A DNA stretch of 64,000 bases, taken from assembly GCA_947089855.1 (NCBI GenBank), contig CAMUML010000011.1:1-64000 (forward strand), in the 5' to 3' direction. The notes beneath the pieces are model-generated. The model saw nothing but the letters and a program-made list of their open reading frames with translations, made no database searches and was not told the DNA's origin. Shown in pieces: positions 8,902-16,739 of the stretch; position 1 is the stretch's first letter; each line of letters opens with the position of its first letter. Source of the DNA: an uncultured Eubacterium sp. GTDB taxonomy: Bacteria > Bacillota > Clostridia > Lachnospirales > Lachnospiraceae. A program made the translations under genes and the position numbers.

Positions 8902-10299
8902 ATGAATACGAAAAAGTTAGTTGCCGGGTGTACGGCAGCGTTTGTACTTGCGGGCAATGTTATGGGTTTTCCTATCCAGGCACAGGCAAGCGCTACGCAG
9001 CAAATAGGGTATAAAAATCCAGACGCAGGCAAGGCACAGATGCCTGTAGGTGGTATGCGGGCAGAGTTTTACCAGGTTGATGTACTAGAAACGGCAAACG
9101 CATCCATAAAACGTGCGGATGATGCATATAGTTTGGCTGCGAGCCAATGGGCAGGCAGTGGATGTGATTTTTATTTCAGCACACTGAATACAATGGAGAA
9201 GAAGTTGTATTTGGAATTAAAAAAGCAGGCAGACAGTTATATGACGGGAACTGAAAATTTTGAGACGACAGAGGTCGTGCGGGATGGGCAGAATGTAGTT
9301 ATTTATATCCTGCCTTTGGTGTCTTATGAAGGCATGGAAATTAGCCAGATGAAAAAAGTATTTTACTGCTTTATGTTTGAAAACCCACAGTATTATTTTA
9401 TGCGGAATTCGGTTGTATATTCGGATAATACAAAGATGATGGCCGTTGGGCTATATGAAGCTTTTGCAGATGGCCAAGTACGTAGTGAATATACCAGCCG
9501 GCTTGCAGGGCAGCTTGCCGATTGGGAAGGCCAGATTGCGGAAGCACAAACCATAGTTGATAAGGAAGCCAAGATCCATCAACTGGTCTGTGGACATGTC
9601 TCATATAACAATGAGATGGCGGTCGACGACCCGGATGATAGGGAAATGAGCCAAAGCTGCATTAGCGCTGTCTTGTTTGGCCAATCGACAGTCTGTGCGG
9701 GCTATGCGCAGCTGTTTACGTTATTATGCGCCCGTGCAGGCATTACCTGTGTGACCGTTACGAGCGACAGCCATGCATGGAATAAAGTCCGTATGGGGGA
9801 TTTTTGGTATAATGTGGATTGTACTTGGGATGACAACAGGGGGGATGACGCATACCTAAATGTTGCCGATGAACGCCTGCTGGCGGACGATACGGAAAAA
9901 GCAGAGCATATCCTGTCTCCGGAATGGGATGGCGTAGCACCGGCCTGTACCGGGGAATTTGATGCGCAAGCGGTATTGGACACGGACGGCGGCGGGCCAA
10001 AAGCAAATGTATTGGCACCGGAATATATCCCGGAGTTTACAGCTGTTGCCGGACAAAAAGGGAAATTGTCGGTTAACATACAGCCAGCGCCAGGGTGTGA
10101 CGGCTATATCATCCAATATGCGCCCAATGCGTTGATGGATGCAGCTTCCAAAAAAGGGACAGAAAAAGCAAACAGTACGATTACAGGGTTAAAAAGCGGA
10201 AAGGTATATTATATAAGGGTACGTGCCTATACGCTTGACAGGAATGGGGATAAGCTGTTTGGGGCTTATTCCGATAAGATAAAGGCGGCTGTAAAGTAA
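8902..10299 (+). CDS. secreted transglutaminase-like protein with FN3 domain
   Basis: 465 residues with a clear signal peptide (MNTKKLVAGCTAAFVLAGNV, cleavage near QAQA). The central part is a transglutaminase/protease-like domain with the Cys-His-Asp triad readable as STVCAGYAQLF (C265), SHAWNKV (H291) and YNVDCTW (D306). The C-terminal 90 residues form a fibronectin III-like domain (YIIQYAPN, YYIRVRAYT). Proteins of this design in gut Firmicutes are secreted or wall-attached; the substrate is unknown. GGGG precedes the ATG. A strong terminator follows at 10341. Confidence 0.85.
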   Translation: MNTKKLVAGCTAAFVLAGNVMGFPIQAQASATQQIGYKNPDAGKAQMPVGGMRAEFYQVDVLETANASIKRADDAYSLAASQWAGSGCDFYFSTLNTMEKKLYLELKKQADSYMTGTENFETTEVVRDGQNVVIYILPLVSYEGMEISQMKKVFYCFMFENPQYYFMRNSVVYSDNTKMMAVGLYEAFADGQVRSEYTSRLAGQLADWEGQIAEAQTIVDKEAKIHQLVCGHVSYNNEMAVDDPDDREMSQSCISAVLFGQSTVCAGYAQLFTLLCARAGITCVTVTSDSHAWNKVRMGDFWYNVDCTWDDNRGDDAYLNVADERLLADDTEKAEHILSPEWDGVAPACTGEFDAQAVLDTDGGGPKANVLAPEYIPEFTAVAGQKGKLSVNIQPAPGCDGYIIQYAPNALMDAASKKGTEKANSTITGLKSGKVYYIRVRAYTLDRNGDKLFGAYSDKIKAAVK

Positions 10300-10340
10300 C
10301 AGGGCAAGGCCCTGGGTACTACAGGCGCAGCGGATCGTTA

Positions 10341-10375
10341 TCCCGGCAGGAGGGCCTGCCGGGATTATTCTGTAT
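10341..10375 (+). terminator. intrinsic terminator after the transglutaminase-like gene
   Basis: A 10-bp perfect stem, TCCCGGCAGG/CCTGCCGGGA, with a 4-base loop at 10351-10354, followed by a T-rich stretch. It closes the DegV-to-transglutaminase run of genes. Confidence 0.8.
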
Positions 10376-10416
10376 ATTTCGTTTGGAAAAGGCATTTTAC
10401 AAGTAAGGAGTTGTTT

Positions 10417-11673
10417 ATGGCGAAAAAAAAGAAAAAGGCAGAAATCGTCCTGACACCTGAACAGCAGCTGGAGGCGGATTATCAGAAGGCTGTCCGCCGC
10501 ATGGAAGGCGCAGAAAAAATGCTGCAGCCTGAAGACAAAGTTCATATGTATAAAGAAGCGATGCTGATGTTTGAGACTTTGGGCGATTATAAGGACAGTG
10601 AGGTCCGCAGGAAGCGTTGCAAAAAACGGCTTCCACTGGCAAGGCGGGAACATCGGGAAGATGTATACCAGACAGGGATGCGTTTAAAAGAAGAGGCAAA
10701 AAGTTCGGCTGATTATGAAGCGGCCATTACGCAGTTCCACAGGCTGCGGCGGGAATATAAAGATATTCCGGATCAAATTGCAGAATGTGAAAAGCTTAGG
10801 GAGAATGCGCGGAAAAACGAACGCGTGAAAGGTTTGGTAAAAAAGCTGTCTGCATTGGCTGCGTTAGCTGCGGCGGTTGTATTGGTCATTTTTCTGCGGT
10901 CGCCTGCTGCCTATTACCTGGAAGGGACATTTTTAATGGGCATCCAGGATTATGAACGGGCAAATACAATATTTGCAAGCAGCAAAGGCTACCGGGATAC
11001 AAAAGAAAAATTAGTCGAATGTAATTACCAACGGGCGATGGCAGCAGCCGGGCGTGGGGATTTTACAAAAGCAGTCAGCCTGCTGCGGGATAAGGTGGGC
11101 GATTATAAAGATGCACTGGAGAAAAAAGCAAAATGTGAAATGGAGATTTTAAAAACAGCTAAAGTAGGCGATATTGTATCTTTTGGAACAGCACGGTGGA
11201 TAGTCGCAGAGACGGCCAGCCAACCGCAAAAGATACTGTTGATACGCAAAAGGCCGTCACAGGCTAAGGAAGTATACCAGGAAACCGGCAGGGCCGCATT
11301 GTGGGAAACATCTAAAATGCGGGCGTGGCTAAACCAGGATTTTTACCAATCCTGTTTTTCCGGGTATGAGCAGGCGGCAGTAGCCCAGACACAGGTAACC
11401 ACCAGTGCAAACAGCGCCTATGGCACACAGGGCGGCAATATCACCAATGACTATGTATTTTTGCTGGATGAACAGGAAGCAGAACGTTATGGCAAGCTGC
11501 TTGCATCCAGCGAAAACCAAAAAGCATGGTGGCTGCGCACGCCAGGCAAATCCGAAGGCAGTACCGTGTTTGTGTCGGCAGAAGGGAAAGTCATGCATTA
11601 CGGCTATGCATCCGATACAAAAGACATCGCTGTGCGCCCTGCTATATGGGTACAGATACCGTCTGGTTCGTGA
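10417..11673 (+). CDS. membrane protein with DUF6273-like C-terminal domain
   Basis: 418 residues. The N-terminal part is highly charged with repeated YKDSEVRRKRC / YKDIPDQIAEC-type helices resembling TPR-like repeats, then one membrane segment (about 144-164, LAALAAAVVLVIFL), two more repeats (YRDTKEKLVECNYQRAMAAA; YKDALEKKAKCE), and a C-terminal domain starting VGDIVSFGTARWIV and containing RAWLNQDFY, WWLRTPG and VRPAIWV, the signature of the DUF6273 domain. ATG 10417 is preferred over the TTG two codons earlier because of AAGGAG at 10405-10410. Function unknown. Confidence 0.7.
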   Translation: MAKKKKKAEIVLTPEQQLEADYQKAVRRMEGAEKMLQPEDKVHMYKEAMLMFETLGDYKDSEVRRKRCKKRLPLARREHREDVYQTGMRLKEEAKSSADYEAAITQFHRLRREYKDIPDQIAECEKLRENARKNERVKGLVKKLSALAALAAAVVLVIFLRSPAAYYLEGTFLMGIQDYERANTIFASSKGYRDTKEKLVECNYQRAMAAAGRGDFTKAVSLLRDKVGDYKDALEKKAKCEMEILKTAKVGDIVSFGTARWIVAETASQPQKILLIRKRPSQAKEVYQETGRAALWETSKMRAWLNQDFYQSCFSGYEQAAVAQTQVTTSANSAYGTQGGNITNDYVFLLDEQEAERYGKLLASSENQKAWWLRTPGKSEGSTVFVSAEGKVMHYGYASDTKDIAVRPAIWVQIPSGS

Positions 11674-11800
11674 CCGGAGGATATGCAGGATAGCTGTAAG
11701 TTATGGGATTAGAATAGAAAACTCTTGTCATAGCAAGGATTTTACGTGGCATCGTTTTTGGATTTTGGTTGTAAGGATATTTAAATAGGGAGGCAGGAAA

Positions 11801-12007
11801 ATGTTTGAGAGGGTAGACTATACGGTTGCAAGGATTGATGGGGACTATGCATATTTGCAGCAGGACGGCAGCACAGGCAAAGAATTAAAATGTGTAGCCA
11901 GGGCGTTGCTGCCAGCAGAGATTAACGAAGGGACAAAACTGGCTTATGAAATGATGCAGTATGAAGTTATACAGGATGATACTGCAAACCGCCAGAATGT
12001 ACAGTAA
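11801..12007 (+). CDS. small conserved-looking acidic protein
   Basis: 68 residues with a good GGAGG site 9-10 bases ahead of the ATG. It has a beta-rich pattern (YTVARIDGDYAYLQQDG) that recalls small DUF3006-type OB-like proteins, but I cannot assign it with confidence. No membrane segment or signal. It stands between the DUF6273-like gene and a repeat-bearing intergenic region. Confidence 0.55.
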   Translation: MFERVDYTVARIDGDYAYLQQDGSTGKELKCVARALLPAEINEGTKLAYEMMQYEVIQDDTANRQNVQ

Positions 12008-12046
12008 TGTAACCAAGAAAGTACCTGGCTGGCGGTCTGCAGTCAG

Positions 12047-12079
12047 GTTATACTGTAAATTTAACTGGTGTGCAGTATA
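12047..12079 (-). repeat. 33-bp dispersed repeat, copy 1
   Basis: This stretch matches the reverse complement of 16496-16528 with a single mismatch over 33 bases. Each copy is itself partly palindromic (TATACTG ... CAGTATA). It lies just after the small gene ending at 12007, in a 348-bp gap that otherwise holds only the hairpin at 12134 and the upstream region of the NfeD-like gene. Confidence 0.8.
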
Positions 12080-12133
12080 GATTCGAATACAGATAAAAAA
12101 CAAATATCAGCGTTTGTGGCAGCTGTATCGTGT

Positions 12134-12184
12134 AACCCTTAGCAGCCGTTTGGATAAACCAGATGGTGGCTGAGGGTTCTTTTG
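12134..12184 (+). terminator. terminator-like hairpin
   Basis: AACCCTTAGCAGCC and GGTGGCTGAGGGTT pair with two or three mismatches around a 17-base loop and are followed by CTTTTG. Probably ends the small-gene transcript before the NfeD/flotillin pair. Confidence 0.55.
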
Positions 12185-12355
12185 CTGAGGGGTATTTTTA
12201 TGGCCATCCTAAACTGTTGCCACATCTATCCGCATTTGCACGATTTTTCTGAAAATTCCATTGCGTATTTCGCCAAAAGGCGATAAAATAATAGTAAATC
12301 ATTTTATAGGAAATGGAAACTTCATAGCAGAAAAGCTGGAAGGGAGGGGCGTTAT

Positions 12356-12895
12356 ATGAATGTACAGACGATTTATCTTACTTGTATAGCCGGCGGCATT
12401 TTGTTATTGCTTATTTCGATAGTGGCCAGTGCAGCAGGCGATTTTTTAGATTTTGCAGATTTCGATTTTTTCAGTGTGGATATTGGCGAATTTGATATTG
12501 ATATACTCCCGGTTTCTATGAAATCCTTGTGCCTGGCTGTGACGGTATTTGGCAGTGTCAGTATGATGCTGATCGGCAAGCCTATGCTGGTACGGCATGT
12601 ACTGGCAGGTGTGTGTGCTTATATCGGCGCGTTTATTGTACAGAATATAACCGGGTTTTTAAAAAACCATCAATCGGAAGCAGAGTCGCTTGAGAGTATC
12701 TGCAGCCGCAATTATGTAGTGAATATTTCGATTCCCGAACAGGGATATGGTTCTGTAGCAAGTTCCGACAAAGACCGTTCTGTTATCACGATGACTGCAA
12801 AATCGGTAGATGGCAGCGCGATTACGGCTGGCACAAAAGTAAATATTGTAAATGTTGCAGGCCATGTGGCTATTGTAATGCAGGCTGCGGAATAA
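12356..12895 (+). CDS. NfeD-like membrane protein (YuaF type), partner of flotillin
   Basis: 179 residues: a first membrane segment (about 8-28), an acidic Phe/Asp-rich stretch, two further membrane segments (about 57-75 and 78-98), then a soluble C-terminal beta domain (NYVVNISIPEQGYGSV ... AGTKVNIVNVAGHVAIV) typical of the OB-fold of short NfeD proteins. In Bacillus such a protein (YuaF) is encoded beside the flotillin FloT, and here the flotillin gene follows by 97 bp. Preceded by GGGAGGGG. The call rests on topology plus neighbourhood. Confidence 0.75.
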   Translation: MNVQTIYLTCIAGGILLLLISIVASAAGDFLDFADFDFFSVDIGEFDIDILPVSMKSLCLAVTVFGSVSMMLIGKPMLVRHVLAGVCAYIGAFIVQNITGFLKNHQSEAESLESICSRNYVVNISIPEQGYGSVASSDKDRSVITMTAKSVDGSAITAGTKVNIVNVAGHVAIVMQAAE

Positions 12896-12992
12896 GTACG
12901 CAAACCCCGGCCAAAGGAGGTGGGCACATTGGCCAGGGTAATAGGATACAAACGTTTATGCAGCTTTTTATAAAGGGAAATAGGAGGAAGAC

Positions 12993-14603
12993 ATGTTAGA
13001 AGAGTTACTGCCAATGATTGCCATTCCAGTAGTTATTATTTTAGTATTGGCCGCGATTTTTTCGATGTGGAAGAAAGTCCCACAGGATAAAGCAGGCGTG
13101 ATAACCGGATTGCGGCGCCGGGTTATTACAGGCGGCGGCGGGCTGGTTATTCCAGGCGTGGAACGGATAGACTATATTTCATTAGGGAATATGCCGCTGC
13201 GTGTAGATACGCGTGGAAGCCTTTCGTCCCAGGGCGTACCGATTTCAGTCAGTACGACGGCGGTAATTAAAGTGCGCAATGCTCCGGATGCGATTTTAAC
13301 GGCGATTGAGCAGTTTACTGGGAGAAATGAGCAGGAAATTATTAAAAATATCATGTCTACAGCAACGGCTGTACTGGAAGGGAAGCTGCGTGAGATCATA
13401 GCGACCATGACGGTTGAGGATTTATATCAGAAAAGGGAAGCGTTTTCCAGCCAGGTGCAAGAAGTTGTTGGGACAGAACTGGGCAATATGGGCCTGGAGG
13501 TAAAAAATTTTACCATTACTGATATATCAGATGAGAATGGGTACATAGAAGCGCTTGGCGAAGGCATGATCGCGCAGCGGAAAAAAGATGCCGAGATCCA
13601 AAAGTCGGAGGCAAAGCGGGAACAAGACGAGCGGACGTCCGAAAATATTAAGATTGGCGAGCAGGCCAAATTAGAAGCTGCGACTGCAATCAAGCAGGCA
13701 GAAAAAGAAAAGCAGGTTGCGGAGGCGCGGTATCAAAAGGAAATCAGTACAGCCAGTGCAGAAGCCGAGCTTGCGCATGATATTCAGCGGAAAAAGACGC
13801 AAAAGGAAGTGATCCAGGCGGAAATGGACGCGGAATTGATCCGTCAGCAACGCCAGAAAGATATTACAGAGGCGGAAATCCAGGTTCAGATCACACAGGC
13901 TCAGAAAAATACGGAGCTTGCCGAGCAGCGGGCTTTAGAGAAGGAAAAACAGCTTCTTTCCGAAGTCGTAAAACCAGCAGAAGCCGGCAGGAAGAAACAA
14001 GAACAGGAATCGGAAGCGGATAAGTATGCAGAAATTAAGCGTGCCGAGGCCGAAGCCGAGAAAAAGAAAATTGATGCGCTTGCCGAAGCCGAGGCAATCA
14101 AGGCGAAAGCGCTTGCCGAAGCACATGCGATCGAAGCAAAAGCGAAAGCTGAAGCCGAAGCAATTGCTATGAAAGGGAACGCACAAGCTGAAGCAAAAAA
14201 AGCATCTTTGCTTGCTGAGGCCGAAGGGCTGGAACGGAAAGCCGAGGCCATGCAGAAATTAAACAGTGCGGGTGTTATCCAGATGGTAATCGATAAATTG
14301 CCGGAAATGGCAAGCGCCGTTGCACAGCCGCTTACGTCAATCGACAAAATTTCCATTATTGACAGCGGCATTGGGGAATCCGGCGTGTCACAGATGGGGA
14401 ATTATGTACCATCCCTGCTTGCAAAGACGATGGAAACGGTAAAAGAGACGACAGGATTTGATATGATGGATGCGATGAAGGCGAATACAATCCAGGCGCA
14501 GACGGAGCGCAATGTCAAGCTGGAAGGTTTTGGCGGCCAAAACGTCCAGCCAGTACAGGCACAGGCAGGAAGTGAAGCTGGCCAGGAGGGGCAGGAGGAG
14601 TAA
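12993..14603 (+). CDS. floT: flotillin-like SPFH protein
   Basis: 536 residues. An N-terminal membrane anchor (about 6-24) leads into an SPFH/band 7 domain (VPQDKAGVITGLRRRVITGGGG to about residue 195), then a long Ala/Glu/Lys coiled coil (about 195-420, many AEAEAIKAKALAEA-type repeats) and a flotillin-type tail ending Gln/Glu-rich. Flotillins scaffold membrane microdomains with NfeD proteins. The GGAGG-like site before ATG 12993 supports the start. The Ala-rich repeats are reflected in repetitive DNA around 14050-14200. Confidence 0.92.
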   Translation: MLEELLPMIAIPVVIILVLAAIFSMWKKVPQDKAGVITGLRRRVITGGGGLVIPGVERIDYISLGNMPLRVDTRGSLSSQGVPISVSTTAVIKVRNAPDAILTAIEQFTGRNEQEIIKNIMSTATAVLEGKLREIIATMTVEDLYQKREAFSSQVQEVVGTELGNMGLEVKNFTITDISDENGYIEALGEGMIAQRKKDAEIQKSEAKREQDERTSENIKIGEQAKLEAATAIKQAEKEKQVAEARYQKEISTASAEAELAHDIQRKKTQKEVIQAEMDAELIRQQRQKDITEAEIQVQITQAQKNTELAEQRALEKEKQLLSEVVKPAEAGRKKQEQESEADKYAEIKRAEAEAEKKKIDALAEAEAIKAKALAEAHAIEAKAKAEAEAIAMKGNAQAEAKKASLLAEAEGLERKAEAMQKLNSAGVIQMVIDKLPEMASAVAQPLTSIDKISIIDSGIGESGVSQMGNYVPSLLAKTMETVKETTGFDMMDAMKANTIQAQTERNVKLEGFGGQNVQPVQAQAGSEAGQEGQEE

Positions 14604-14756
14604 AAGTGCAGTATGGCTATTATTCCCGTACTGCGTTGTGAAAAAACGGTGAATGCAGTACTTGATATTTTGTCAGCGCTGTGCTGGGGAAATAGCAGTA
14701 CTGTATCCGCCATTATTTCTGCCATTTTAGTGCCATTGCGGCGTTATATTTTTTTA

Positions 14757-14785
14757 GCATAACGCCAAATTTCCCTGCATACAAT
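14757..14785 (+). promoter_or_regulatory. sigma-E-like promoter of spoIIID
   Basis: CATACAAT at 14778-14785 equals the sigma-E -10 consensus, and GCATAAC at 14757-14763 matches five of seven positions of the -35 consensus with the standard 14-bp spacing. It lies 28 bp ahead of the TTG start of spoIIID, which is known to be sigma-E dependent in other spore-formers. Confidence 0.7.
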
Positions 14786-14813
14786 GTAGCAACAAGGATT
14801 GCAGGGGTTTCTT

Positions 14814-15071
14814 TTGAAAAGTTATATTGAAGAACGGGCGGTTGAGATCGCAACTTATATTATACAGAACAATGCCACTGTACGCCAAGCTGCTAAAAAA
14901 TATGGGATCAGCAAATCGACGGTACATAAAGATTGCACAGAAAGGCTGGCGCAAGTAAACCCGGCGTTGGCCGCAGAGGTTAGGAAAGTGTTGGATGTCA
15001 ATAAGTCTGAGCGCCATATCCGCGGTGGACTTGCTACAAAAGAAAAATACCTTCACCAGCAGTATATCTAG
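14814..15071 (+). CDS. spoIIID: sporulation transcription factor SpoIIID
   Basis: 85 residues aligning with SpoIIID along its length: YIEERAVEIATYI at the start, the helix-turn-helix VRQAAKKYGISKSTVHKDCTERL in the middle, and HIRGGLATKEKY near the end. SpoIIID is a DNA-binding regulator of the mother cell. The frame opens at a TTG at 14799, but the second TTG at 14814 is spaced correctly from AGGGG (14803-14807) and begins the protein where the family does. Its sigma-E-like promoter is just upstream. It shows that the lineage carries the sporulation programme. Confidence 0.93.
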   Translation: MKSYIEERAVEIATYIIQNNATVRQAAKKYGISKSTVHKDCTERLAQVNPALAAEVRKVLDVNKSERHIRGGLATKEKYLHQQYI

Positions 15072-15148
15072 GTAGTGCAGGATCAGTTCCCTGGCAGGCA
15101 GTGCGGTATGGTGTTTTAGTTGCCAGGTAAACGGCAGAGGAACAGAAA

Positions 15149-16189
15149 ATGGACAAAGATAAAAAGGAAGGCCAAAGTATCTCCCTTCAGGAACTGGAAT
15201 ATTTGCCAGTGACGAAAACGGTAAAGGAAAGCCTGCGGGTACAAAAAACAGAATATCTGCGGCAGCAGATGCGCAAAAGGCAGGAGGAAGAAGATGCCTT
15301 GATGGTCCAGTTAATGCAGGAACAGCGTGTGATCGACGGGATGCGCAGGCAGATGAACGAGAACCTCGAACAGACAAAGGCAGGCAGTAGATATAATCAG
15401 GAATTAAAAGAAAGCATGAATGCGCAGATTTATGCACTGCATGGAATTTCTGAAGATAAGATGGAGGGTATGCGTGAGTATAAAAATGCTTACTATCAAG
15501 GCTGTGCATTTGCATTATTTTGGCTATCGGCCGGGTTATTTGCCCTCTGCGGCTTGCTGCATGGATTTCAGTCAGAAATCTGTGTATTTATGCTGTCATA
15601 TGCTGGAATCGAAGGGGCACTTCTGGCGCAGGAAAATAGACGGTACAAAGCGGTTGCGTGGTTATGCAGGGTGCTGTATTTATTTATGTTTCCGGTTATG
15701 CTGCTGATGTTTGTCTGCTATGAACTGAAATCGGAAGCATATCATTTTTTCCTGCCTTATGTAATGTTAGCAGGCATTGGCATCCTAGTGTTTGCTTCGG
15801 TTTCCTATTTTTTGTACAACCCTTACCGTGGCTTGAAAAAGAAAAAACGCGCGGCTGAACGCCAGATTGTAGATATAGAAAAAATTGCACGCAAAGAAGT
15901 GCGGAAAAATCAAAAAAAGCATATCAAAGAAGATGAAAAAGCACGCAAAAACCAGCAAAAAGAAGTAAGATACCAGGAGCGGAAGCTACGCTGGCAGGAA
16001 AGGGGCTATGCCATAAAAGCATACTGCAAAGGGGTACAACGAAAAATAGCAGGAATATTCCGTTTTGCGGACCGTACCGATGGAATAGGTTTAAAGGATG
16101 GCAAAGAAGAGGTATACGCTGACGCAGCGCCCAATGAGGGCAGCTTGGCAGATGCAGGAAATGTAGCAGGACAAGAAAAAGAACCGTAA
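15149..16189 (+). CDS. unknown membrane protein with coiled-coil ends
   Basis: 346 residues, not recognised. Residues 1-112 are a charged, Gln/Glu-rich helical region probably forming a coiled coil; four membrane segments follow (about 115-133, 136-158, 170-188 and 196-218), then a very basic tail (about 225-290, KKKKRAAERQ, RKEVRKNQKKH, RKNQQKEVRYQERKLRWQERG) likely on the cytoplasmic side. No catalytic motif is visible. It follows spoIIID by 77 bp in the same direction and is closed by the hairpins at 16215 and 16293, so co-expression during sporulation is possible but unproven. Confidence 0.6.
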   Translation: MDKDKKEGQSISLQELEYLPVTKTVKESLRVQKTEYLRQQMRKRQEEEDALMVQLMQEQRVIDGMRRQMNENLEQTKAGSRYNQELKESMNAQIYALHGISEDKMEGMREYKNAYYQGCAFALFWLSAGLFALCGLLHGFQSEICVFMLSYAGIEGALLAQENRRYKAVAWLCRVLYLFMFPVMLLMFVCYELKSEAYHFFLPYVMLAGIGILVFASVSYFLYNPYRGLKKKKRAAERQIVDIEKIARKEVRKNQKKHIKEDEKARKNQQKEVRYQERKLRWQERGYAIKAYCKGVQRKIAGIFRFADRTDGIGLKDGKEEVYADAAPNEGSLADAGNVAGQEKEP

Positions 16190-16214
16190 AAGCATACGCC
16201 GCCATAAAAAGCGC

Positions 16215-16252
16215 ATTCATGGTCAAGGGCGGCTTCGGCTTTGACCATGAAT
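16215..16252 (+). other. 12-bp perfect hairpin with UUCG-type loop
   Basis: ATTCATGGTCAA/TTGACCATGAAT arms enclose GGCTTCGGCT, whose CTTCGG is a stable tetraloop sequence. No T run follows, so it may be a processing or stability structure at the 3' end of the preceding transcript. Confidence 0.55.
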
Positions 16253-16292
16253 GATACTATGTAGGAAAAGAGCATATCGCTTTCAGATACCG

Positions 16293-16335
16293 CCCGGTAG
16301 GATTATATATCCTATCGGGTGATTTGTTATATTTT
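16293..16335 (+). terminator. intrinsic terminator
   Basis: CCCGGTAGGAT (16293-16303) pairs with ATCCTATCGGG (16309-16319) with one G-T wobble, and a T-rich stretch follows (GATTTGTTATATTTTT). It separates the spoIIID/coiled-coil genes from the copper locus. Confidence 0.75.
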
Positions 16336-16343
16336 TATAAGTA

Positions 16344-16378
16344 TTACTATGAGCGGCCCCCAGGCCGTGAATAGTAAC
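16344..16378 (+). repeat. solo terminal hairpin of the structured mobile repeat
   Basis: The 35 bases from TTACTATGAGCGG to ATAGTAAC are identical to the last 35 bases of the element at 41128-41271 and of the partial copy at 1-53. The rest of the element is absent and no flanking duplication is seen. It stands 40 bp upstream of the copper-regulated promoter. Confidence 0.85.
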
Positions 16379-16418
16379 TTCTGGTGAGGTAGATTTATGC
16401 ATAAAATTATTTTTTTAC

Positions 16419-16447
16419 TTGCAATATACCCATAAGGGGTATATAAT
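16419..16447 (+). promoter_or_regulatory. copper-responsive promoter with CsoR operator in the spacer
   Basis: TTGCAA (16419-16424) and TATAAT (16442-16447) are 17 bp apart. Filling and overlapping the spacer is a 21-bp palindrome at 16424-16444, ATATACCC-ATAAG-GGGTATAT, of the TACCC/GGGTA type bound by CsoR repressors. A CsoR protein bound here would block RNA polymerase until Cu(I) binds. The leader to the csoR ATG at 16740 would be nearly 290 bases long. The intergenic space also holds one repeat copy at 16496. Confidence 0.8.
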
Positions 16448-16495
16448 TGAAAAAGAATACATATCCAACTATAATTTAGCATGCTGTACAAAATA

Positions 16496-16528
16496 TATAC
16501 TGCACTCCAGTTAAATTTACAGTATAAC
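16496..16528 (+). repeat. 33-bp dispersed repeat, copy 2
   Basis: Inverted relative to the copy at 12047-12079, with one mismatch. It lies inside the long predicted leader of the csoR transcript. Apart from this and the promoter, I see no coding sequence in 16448-16739. Confidence 0.8.
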
Positions 16529-16739
16529 TATGGATACAAATATGCAGCCGCGTAATTTGAAGCACTAGATTTGGATCTGTATGCTAAAGTTAGATATATC
16601 AAATATATAAATATACAAAAACATACTTTGTCCTATCAGATTTGGAAAAATAGGAACCGCAATCCCACGCGCTTTATACGATGGGCCAAAGAATTCAATA
16701 CCAAATGCAGCCATAAAGCAGGATGGAAGGGGAATCGCA

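Noticed and set aside
14050-14200. Repetitive DNA in the flotillin gene considered as a mobile or satellite repeat
   Set aside because: It reflects the Ala/Glu/Lys coiled-coil repeats of the protein and is normal for flotillins.
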